From contig CANFLJ010000012.1 in the NCBI GenBank assembly GCA_947447815.1, forward strand, positions 1 through 13,827: 13,827 nt of DNA. The letters run 5' to 3'. Origin of the DNA: Chitinophagaceae bacterium. Lineage in GTDB: Bacteria; Bacteroidota; Bacteroidia; Chitinophagales; Chitinophagaceae. Below are positions 1-5,504 of this stretch, piece by piece. The notes under the pieces were generated by a model, which had not been told where the DNA came from, did no database searches, and saw only the letters and a program-made list of their open reading frames with translations. Made by a program: the position numbers and the translations under genes. The stretch's first letter is position 1; each line of letters opens with the position of its first letter.

Positions 1-518
1 AAATAAGTAGCCAGTTCATCCAACGTCTTTACCAGCCTCATAGGACTTTCGTACAGAATGATGGTTCTTTTTTCGGTAGTCAGTTGTTTTAGCTTGGTCA
101 TCCTTCCTTTCTTCAAAGGCAGAAAACCTTCAAACACAAAGCTATTGGTGGTGAGGCCGCTATTGACCAGTGCAGGAACAAAAGCGGTGGCACCAGGCAG
201 ACATTCTACTTTGATGTTTGCTTTTATACAGGCACGCACAAGCAGAAAAGCAGGATCGCTGATACCCGGAGTACCTGCATCGGTAATCAAGGCCATTGTT
301 TTGCCTGCGCCCAATTGAGCAATCAGATGTTCTACAATCTTATGCTCGTTGTGCTGATGATACGGCGATAAGGGCTTTTGAATACCATAATGATTCAATA
401 GCTTAGAAGAAGTACGGGTATCCTCGCAAAGAATTACTTCTACTGATTGCAATACTTCTACTGCACGATACGTGAAATCTTTAAGATTGCCCAGCGGAGT
501 AGGAACTAAGTAAAGCAT
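1..518 (-). CDS. rsmI: 16S rRNA (cytidine1402-2'-O)-methyltransferase RsmI, C-terminus cut by window edge
   Basis: The reverse strand reads open from an ATG at 518-516 to the window edge, giving the first 172 residues of a protein usually about 220-290 long. It begins MLYLVPTPLGNL, the typical RsmI N-terminus. It also has CEDTRTS at about 31-37, the SAM-site motif ITDAGTPGISDP at 78-89, and the later landmarks LPGATAF and FEGFLP. These are the signatures of the tetrapyrrole-methylase-fold RsmI family, which 2'-O-methylates C1402 of 16S rRNA in the decoding centre, using SAM, in the cytoplasm. It is the third gene in a likely pssA-purS-rsmI run, 72 bases after purS. A short AATTAAG tandem repeat lies just upstream of the start. 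Identity is very secure; only the C-terminal part is missing. Confidence 0.95.
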   Translation of the reverse strand, partial: MLYLVPTPLGNLKDFTYRAVEVLQSVEVILCEDTRTSSKLLNHYGIQKPLSPYHQHNEHKIVEHLIAQLGAGKTMALITDAGTPGISDPAFLLVRACIKANIKVECLPGATAFVPALVNSGLTTNSFVFEGFLPLKKGRMTKLKQLTTEKRTIILYESPMRLVKTLDELATY

Positions 519-526
519 TAAGTAGT

Positions 527-547
527 AATTAAGAATTAAGAATTAAA
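527..547. repeat. Short tandem repeat, AATTAAG x3
   Basis: Three direct copies of the heptamer AATTAAG lie end to end, the last ending in A instead of G. They sit between the purS stop and the rsmI start, 9 bases upstream of the rsmI ATG. The array is very AT-rich. Such short arrays are common in Bacteroidota intergenic DNA; no function can be read from it. Confidence 0.7.
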
Positions 548-590
548 AAATTAATAATTCAATACAAGGAAAACAGATAAAAGAATACTC

Positions 591-839
591 TTAGTTGATG
601 AATTCTATTTCGTAGAATTCCATTACCGCATTGGATAATACTTTTTTAGCAGCTTCGTCAGCAATTGCTCTTGCAGCATCTTCGGTAGCGGCGTCTATCT
701 GCAGGGTAATGTGTTTGCCGATTCTTACATCGGTAATTTCGTTTAATCCTAAGTTCTTCAATCCACCCAAAACGGCTTTACCCTGCGGGTCCAGCAAATC
801 TTTTAGTGGCATTACTTTAATCTGTACGTTATAGGTCAT
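591..839 (-). CDS. purS: Phosphoribosylformylglycinamidine synthase subunit PurS
   Basis: This 82-residue protein has the length and pattern of PurS, the small dimeric subunit of the PurSQL FGAM synthase complex. That complex converts FGAR, glutamine and ATP to FGAM in step 4 of purine synthesis. The N-terminal strand (YNVQIKVMPL), the segment LLDPQGKAVLGGLKNLG and the conserved VRIGKHITLQI stretch at about 38-48 fit the family. The C-terminus ends NAVMEFYEIEF, as is typical. Its presence implies that the organism uses the split small-PurL type of enzyme, although purQ and purL are not in the window. It lies 21 bases after pssA on the same strand and is probably co-transcribed. The ATG at 839 is the only sensible start. 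Confidence 0.93.
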   Translation of the reverse strand: MTYNVQIKVMPLKDLLDPQGKAVLGGLKNLGLNEITDVRIGKHITLQIDAATEDAARAIADEAAKKVLSNAVMEFYEIEFIN

Positions 840-860
840 GGTAGTATGTATTAAAAATGG

Positions 861-1619
861 TTATTTAAATATTAGCGATACAATTACGTAGGTAAGAAAA
901 GCAAGCGGTACTGCCAGCCAGCCCACCAGTAGTGCAGCTACGATAGCCACGGCAGCAATGATGATAAAAGGCAATAACACCTTTAGGTTTACGCCCGAAA
1001 ACTTCAGCGCTTTCATTGGCAGGGTACAAACCATCAGGTAACTAACTACAAAGATTACCCCATACCAGAACCATTCGTTCAATAGAATATTGTTGAGTAA
1101 AGTAGTGTTGCTATACCAGTATATCAATGGAAAAGATGCAATTACTATACCAGCAGCCGGGATAGGAACTCCTTTAAATATTTTAGATTGTTCGGTATCT
1201 ATATTAAAACGTCCTAAGCGGTATGCGCCAGCACAAGGAATGATGAAAGCAGGCAACAACCATAGGGTGCTTGCATCTAAACCATTATCGTGACGAGCAA
1301 TAGCCATTTGTAAAAACTGGTATACAATGATACCTGGTGCTACACCAAAACTTACTACATCGGAAAGGCTATCTAATTGTTTGCCCAGCTCCGAGCTTGC
1401 ACCAAACAGGCGTGCAACAAAGCCGTCCAGAAAATCGATTACGGCAGCAATAGCAATAAATAAGGAAGCAAAAACAATCTTTTCGGGAATCACAATAGCC
1501 TGCTGACCAGTATTTACATCATACGATAGGATAGCGCCATGCTGCATAGCTGCAGTAATGGCCATACATCCGAAGAATAAGTTGAGCAGCGTCAGTAAAT
1601 TTGGAATTTGTTTTATCAT
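861..1619 (-). CDS. pssA: CDP-diacylglycerol--serine O-phosphatidyltransferase (phosphatidylserine synthase)
   Basis: An integral membrane enzyme of 252 residues that makes phosphatidylserine from CDP-diacylglycerol and serine, the precursor of phosphatidylethanolamine. The complete CDP-alcohol phosphatidyltransferase signature is present: DFLDGFVAR at 62-70, then G79, D83 and D87, matching DxxDGxxAR-(8)-GxxxDxxxD with every metal-binding Asp in place. The N-terminus IPNLLTLLNLFFGC is typical of bacterial PssA, and several hydrophobic segments follow, including a strongly hydrophobic C-terminal third. An in-frame ATG at 1637 would add MIATHI. I prefer the ATG at 1619 because family members start just before IPN and because a promoter-like box at 1646-1653 would leave almost no leader for the longer form. 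First gene of a likely pssA-purS-rsmI run, divergent from the polysaccharide synthase gene. Confidence 0.93.
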   Translation of the reverse strand: MIKQIPNLLTLLNLFFGCMAITAAMQHGAILSYDVNTGQQAIVIPEKIVFASLFIAIAAVIDFLDGFVARLFGASSELGKQLDSLSDVVSFGVAPGIIVYQFLQMAIARHDNGLDASTLWLLPAFIIPCAGAYRLGRFNIDTEQSKIFKGVPIPAAGIVIASFPLIYWYSNTTLLNNILLNEWFWYGVIFVVSYLMVCTLPMKALKFSGVNLKVLLPFIIIAAVAIVAALLVGWLAVPLAFLTYVIVSLIFK

Positions 1620-1645
1620 TATATGTGTTGCTATCAATAAGGCCT

Positions 1646-1653
1646 CAAAAGTA
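1646..1653 (-). promoter_or_regulatory. Candidate Bacteroidota -7 box for pssA
   Basis: On the minus strand this reads TACTTTTG, an exact match to the Bacteroidota -7 consensus TAnnTTTG, placed 27 bases before the preferred pssA start. No convincing TTG (-33) element lies at the expected distance, so the call rests on the -7 box and its position only. Confidence 0.35.
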
Positions 1654-1725
1654 AGTGTAAGACCTTAAATCTATCCATTGTGGCAACAATAAAAGCTTAA
1701 CATATAATAAAAAAGTTAAAAAGTG

Positions 1726-1755
1726 TTGTGTTAAGAATACTTTGCATGATTTTTG
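1726..1755 (+). promoter_or_regulatory. Candidate Bacteroidota promoter for the polysaccharide synthase gene
   Basis: A TTG at 1726-1728 and GATTTTTG at 1748-1755 (seven of eight positions match the TAnnTTTG -7 consensus) are 19 bases apart, a spacing usual for Bacteroidota housekeeping promoters. Transcription would start near 1762, just before the ATG at 1771. This argues against the in-frame TTG at 1753 as the start codon, because it overlaps the -7 box. Confidence 0.4.
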
Positions 1756-1770
1756 CACTATCTAACTATT

Positions 1771-4700
1771 ATGAGTAATATTTCAAAGTCTCAGATATTC
1801 CAATCTAACAATGCTTCCCGATGGCTAAGGTTTAAATGGGTGGGTAGGTTTATGTTATTGTTTCTTGCGCTGGCCATTATTGTGGTGGTGGTTGCGCTGA
1901 AGAACTCCTACAATCCTTCCATTCCGCTGGAAAGCCGGGCGATAAAGAAAGTGCTTTCCGATAGTATTCCTGCTTACCGCGAAAGTGAGATGGGCAGAAA
2001 GTACCGTGGTTTCAGAAGTCAGATACAGGATATCTGGAAGAAAGGGAAAGGTTGTGGTCAGAAGGATAGTGTATTAAACTTATCGTCTACGCCTATCTTC
2101 AGCGATAGTCTGGGTATAAGAGCCGGGTTTTACGTTACCTGGTACAATCAGTCTTTTACTTCTTTGAAGAAAAACATCTCGAAGCTGAATCTGGTAATTC
2201 CGGAGTGGTTCTTTATTAATCCAGATGCCGATACTTTGTATTCCAAGATGGATGACAGGGCGTATAACCTTATCAAATCCTCTGGCGTAAAAGTGATGCC
2301 CATGTTATCCAACTACTATAAGGATAAATTTAACGGAGCATCCTTGCACAGAATACTGAATTCTCCTGCAAAGCAGAAAAGACTGATAGATGATATCATC
2401 AGACTATTGAAACAAAATAACTTTACGGGTATCAACGTCGATTTTGAAGAACTGGAAGAAACCAAGAACGAAAACCTTAGTAAGTTTCAAAGAGATTTAT
2501 ACACCCAATTACATGCGCAGGGATTGCTGGTTACACAGAATGTAATGCCATTTAATGAAGATTATAATTATACCGAACTTTCCAAGTATAACGATTATAT
2601 CTTCCTGATGGCTTACGATGAGCATTCTGAATCTACCAAGGCTGGTCCTATCTGTAGTCAGAAATGGATAGAAGCGGCCGTGGGAAATCTGTGTAAGAAG
2701 GTAACGCCCTCCAAAGTAGTGTTGAATATAGCGGCCTATGGTTTTGACTGGAGTAAGGATACGGTAGAAAAAGTTACTTACCAGGAAGCGCTTGCCATAG
2801 CAAGAGAGAGTGATGGTATTGTAGATTTTGACAATGATACTTACAACCTGCACTTTCAGTATTATGATGGTAAAGACCAGATACATGAAGTACATTTTGT
2901 AGATGCAGCTACCAATTTTAATACGCTTCGATATGTAACAGAATATGGTCTGGCGGGTACAGCTTTGTGGCACTTAGGAGCGGAGGATAACCGCTTGTGG
3001 GATTTTTATGATAAGCCAATGACTAAAAGCTTTTTGAATAATTTCAACTTCAAAGAGTTTACCAACGTAAAAAGTACCACGGCGCCGGATTTTATTGGAG
3101 AAGGGGAAATACTGGAAATGGTTGCAACGCCTACCGATGGTCATATAACACCAGAAGTAGATTATGATGAAATGTTGATTGTAGGCGAAACCTATGATAA
3201 ACTTCCTTCGACCTATGTAGTAAAAAAATGGGGTAAGAATACCCATATGAAACTGGTGCTTACCTACGATGATGGTCCCGATCCTATATATACTAGAGAG
3301 ATATTGGATACTTTGGCATATTACCATGTACCAGCTTCGTTCTTTGTGGTAGGTATACAGGCAGAACGCAATATACCATTGATAAAAAGAATAATGAGAG
3401 AAGGCCACGAAATAGGCAATCATACATTTACGCACCCAAATATAGCAGAGGTTAGTCCTAGCAGAGCCTTGCTGGAAATGGATGCTACCAGATTATTGAT
3501 AGAATGTATTACGGGTAAAAGTACGGTGATGTTCCGTGCTCCGTTCAATGCGGATAGTGACCCGGAAAAGTCGGAGGAAATGGTGCCTATTGCTTTAAGT
3601 CGTCAAAGAAATTATATTACAGTAGGAGAAAGCATTGATCCGGAAGACTGGCAGAAAGACGAGATACCAGACTTTAATGAAGATACTATTTTGAATAGAG
3701 TAGTAACTATTTTCAACAAACATCTAGCTGAAAACGATACCGCTAATATCATACTATTACATGATGCGGGAGGATCGGACAGACATTCTACAGTATTGGC
3801 AACGGGTATGATTATCCGATATTTTCAGAGTAGAGGATATTCTTTTACCACCATTGCAGACTTACTGGGCAAGAAACCAGACGATCTGATGCCTCCTGTA
3901 CCAAAAGGAAGTGGCTATACCCTGTTGCAATTCAATTACTTTATTGCAGAAGCGGGGTATATGGGAGGCAATCTGCTAAATTCTTTGTTCCTGGTATTTA
4001 TAGCTATGGGATTACTGCGATTAATTGCAATTACTACTTTGGCTATTAAACAAAAGAATAAGGAAAAGAAGATTATTTATCCTGTAATAGAACCGTCGTT
4101 GCTGCCAAGGGTTTCTATTATAGTGCCTGCTTATAACGAAGAAGTGAATGCTGTAAGTTCGATGCACAATTTATTGCGTTGCGATTATCCTGCATTTGAT
4201 ATTGTATTTGTGGATGATGGAAGTAAGGATAATACCTATGCCAATATACTGGCAGCCTTCAAGGATCATCCTCGCGTAAAAATATTTACCAAGCCAAATG
4301 GCGGCAAATCGTCTGCATTAAACTATGGTATAGAACAAACAGATACCGAGTTTGTGGTATGTATAGATGCCGATACTAAACTACTGCCAGATGCTATCAG
4401 CAAAATGATGCGCCATTTCAGCAATCCTGCAGTGGGTGCTGTAGCTGGTGTGGTAAAAGCGGGCAATGAAGTGAATATCATTACCAAGTGGCAGAGTCTG
4501 GAATATACTATCAGTCAGAATTTTGACAGAAAGGCTTTTGCTTATGTAAATGCAATAACGGTTGTTCCCGGTGCAATAGGAGCCTTCAGAAAAGAAGCGC
4601 TGGAAAAAGCTGGCGGATTTACCACCGATACATTGGCGGAAGACTGCGATTTAAGTATCAGAATATTAAGAGAGGGATATGTAATTACCAACGAATCGCA

Positions 4701-5175
4701 TGCAGTAGCATTAACAGAGGTGCCTGAGTCGGTAAAACAGTTTATGAAACAACGTTTCCGCTGGAGTTTTGGGGTAATGCAGACCTTCTGGAAACACAAG
4801 GATGCCTTATTCAATAGCAAGAATAAATCGTTGGGTTGGATAGCGCTGCCTGATCTGTTGTTGTTCAAATACTTTATTCCTTTGTTTACCCCGTTAGCAG
4901 ATGTGCTGATGATTATTGGATTGTTATCCGACAATGCAGCTAAGATAGGCGTATACTATTTAATATTTACAGCAGTGGATGTGTTGATTGCATCTGTAAC
5001 ATTCGCTTTAGAAAAGGAAAAACCAGGAAAACTTATCTGGATTATACCACAAAGAATTATCTACCGATGGTTGATGATTGTGGTGTTGTTCCGCGCTATT
5101 AAAAGAGCGTTGAAAGGAGAGTTGCAACATTGGGGAGTATTAAAAAGAACAGGAAACGTAACTGAGATAAAATAA
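1771..5175 (+). CDS. Trifunctional GH18-like hydrolase / CE4 polysaccharide deacetylase / GT2 processive glycosyltransferase
   Basis: A 1134-residue membrane protein with three enzyme domains. A membrane segment lies at about 27-43. A GH18-like barrel follows at about 115-405, with TGINVDFE at 219-226 (E226 is the likely general acid), MAYD at 280-283 and the closing GTALWHLG at 396-403. A NodB/CE4 deacetylase has TYDDGPD at 498-504, HTFTHP at 551-556, FRAPF at 588-592 and LLHD at 662-665. A second membrane segment is at about 735-758. The GT2 synthase domain has VPAYNEE from 785, DDGS at 815-818, DAD at 866-868, AED at 956-958 and QRFRW at 994-998, followed by C-terminal membrane segments. 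The QxxRW motif marks a processive synthase. Topology places the hydrolase and deacetylase in the periplasm and the synthase in the cytoplasm. By analogy with PgaB and PgaC it probably makes, partly deacetylates and trims a poly-N-acetylglucosamine-like polymer. That substrate is inferred. The ATG at 1771 is chosen over a TTG at 1753 because of the promoter. Confidence 0.9.
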   Translation: MSNISKSQIFQSNNASRWLRFKWVGRFMLLFLALAIIVVVVALKNSYNPSIPLESRAIKKVLSDSIPAYRESEMGRKYRGFRSQIQDIWKKGKGCGQKDSVLNLSSTPIFSDSLGIRAGFYVTWYNQSFTSLKKNISKLNLVIPEWFFINPDADTLYSKMDDRAYNLIKSSGVKVMPMLSNYYKDKFNGASLHRILNSPAKQKRLIDDIIRLLKQNNFTGINVDFEELEETKNENLSKFQRDLYTQLHAQGLLVTQNVMPFNEDYNYTELSKYNDYIFLMAYDEHSESTKAGPICSQKWIEAAVGNLCKKVTPSKVVLNIAAYGFDWSKDTVEKVTYQEALAIARESDGIVDFDNDTYNLHFQYYDGKDQIHEVHFVDAATNFNTLRYVTEYGLAGTALWHLGAEDNRLWDFYDKPMTKSFLNNFNFKEFTNVKSTTAPDFIGEGEILEMVATPTDGHITPEVDYDEMLIVGETYDKLPSTYVVKKWGKNTHMKLVLTYDDGPDPIYTREILDTLAYYHVPASFFVVGIQAERNIPLIKRIMREGHEIGNHTFTHPNIAEVSPSRALLEMDATRLLIECITGKSTVMFRAPFNADSDPEKSEEMVPIALSRQRNYITVGESIDPEDWQKDEIPDFNEDTILNRVVTIFNKHLAENDTANIILLHDAGGSDRHSTVLATGMIIRYFQSRGYSFTTIADLLGKKPDDLMPPVPKGSGYTLLQFNYFIAEAGYMGGNLLNSLFLVFIAMGLLRLIAITTLAIKQKNKEKKIIYPVIEPSLLPRVSIIVPAYNEEVNAVSSMHNLLRCDYPAFDIVFVDDGSKDNTYANILAAFKDHPRVKIFTKPNGGKSSALNYGIEQTDTEFVVCIDADTKLLPDAISKMMRHFSNPAVGAVAGVVKAGNEVNIITKWQSLEYTISQNFDRKAFAYVNAITVVPGAIGAFRKEALEKAGGFTTDTLAEDCDLSIRILREGYVITNESHAVALTEVPESVKQFMKQRFRWSFGVMQTFWKHKDALFNSKNKSLGWIALPDLLLFKYFIPLFTPLADVLMIIGLLSDNAAKIGVYYLIFTAVDVLIASVTFALEKEKPGKLIWIIPQRIIYRWLMIVVLFRAIKRALKGELQHWGVLKRTGNVTEIK

Positions 5176-5199
5176 TCTGGGAAAGTATCGCGGATCTAG

Positions 5200-5232
5200 A
5201 AAAGGGGCTTCCATCGAAGCCCCTTTTGTTTT
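5200..5232 (+). terminator. Intrinsic terminator of the polysaccharide synthase gene (copy A)
   Basis: Stem GGGGCTTC (5204-5211), loop CATC and GAAGCCCC (5216-5223), extended by four A-T pairs and followed by TTTTGTTTT. It starts 24 bases after the stop codon of the synthase gene. The A run on the other side means it may also work in reverse. It is nearly identical to the hairpin at 5453-5484, loop included. Confidence 0.85.
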
Positions 5233-5251
5233 ATCAGACTGCTAACCAACA

Positions 5252-5452
5252 CTATTTCTTAATGAAAGAGATGGTATTATCATTTTCGGTAGTATTGATA
5301 ACTTTAATGATATACATTCCTTTTGCGATAGATTGTACATTTAATTAAGCCACCTGACCAGTAGTTGTTTTTTGACAGTAAACCTTTCCAGTTAAATCAA
5401 CCAGTTGAATAGTAGAATCGGAAACTAGGCCAGCTGGGAAAATAACAGACAT
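5252..5452 (-). pseudogene. Broken duplicate of a T9SS sorting-domain tail
   Basis: The stretch 5252-5417 matches 5505-5670, the 3' end of the adjacent T9SS cargo gene, with only five mismatches in 166 positions at a constant offset of 253. Read on the minus strand it would encode the end of a type A sorting domain, finishing NTISFIKK like the intact gene. One of the five differences (T at 5346) turns a leucine codon into TAA at 5347-5345, so the frame is broken. Beyond 5417 similarity to the intact gene drops sharply, although the residues (an ATG at 5452, then SVIFPAGLVSDSTIQ) still resemble it. There is no signal peptide or upstream domain. It is either a decayed partial tandem duplication or the remnant of a paralogous cargo gene. 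It is not expected to make a functional protein. Confidence 0.8.
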
Positions 5453-5484
5453 AAAAAAGGGGCTTCCATCGAAGCCCCTTTTTT
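5453..5484 (-). terminator. Intrinsic terminator of the T9SS cargo gene (copy B)
   Basis: Stem GGGGCTTC (5459-5466), loop CATC and GAAGCCCC (5471-5478), flanked by six A on the left and six T on the right. On the minus strand it lies 20 bases after the stop of the cargo gene and ends in a run of six T. It repeats the hairpin at 5200-5232 with the same stem and loop, 255 bases away. Confidence 0.85.
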
Positions 5485-5504
5485 ATTATCAGATTGTAAC
5501 TGCT

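Noticed and set aside
58..318. Plus-strand open frame of 86 codons
   Set aside because: It lies opposite rsmI, whose reverse-strand frame has strong family motifs through the same bases.
1753..1770. TTG start adding six residues (MHYLTI) to the polysaccharide synthase
   Set aside because: It overlaps a good -7 promoter box, and the ATG at 1771 is better placed.
2509..3435. Two minus-strand open frames of about 150 codons
   Set aside because: Both are antisense to the GH18 and CE4 domains and have no family features.
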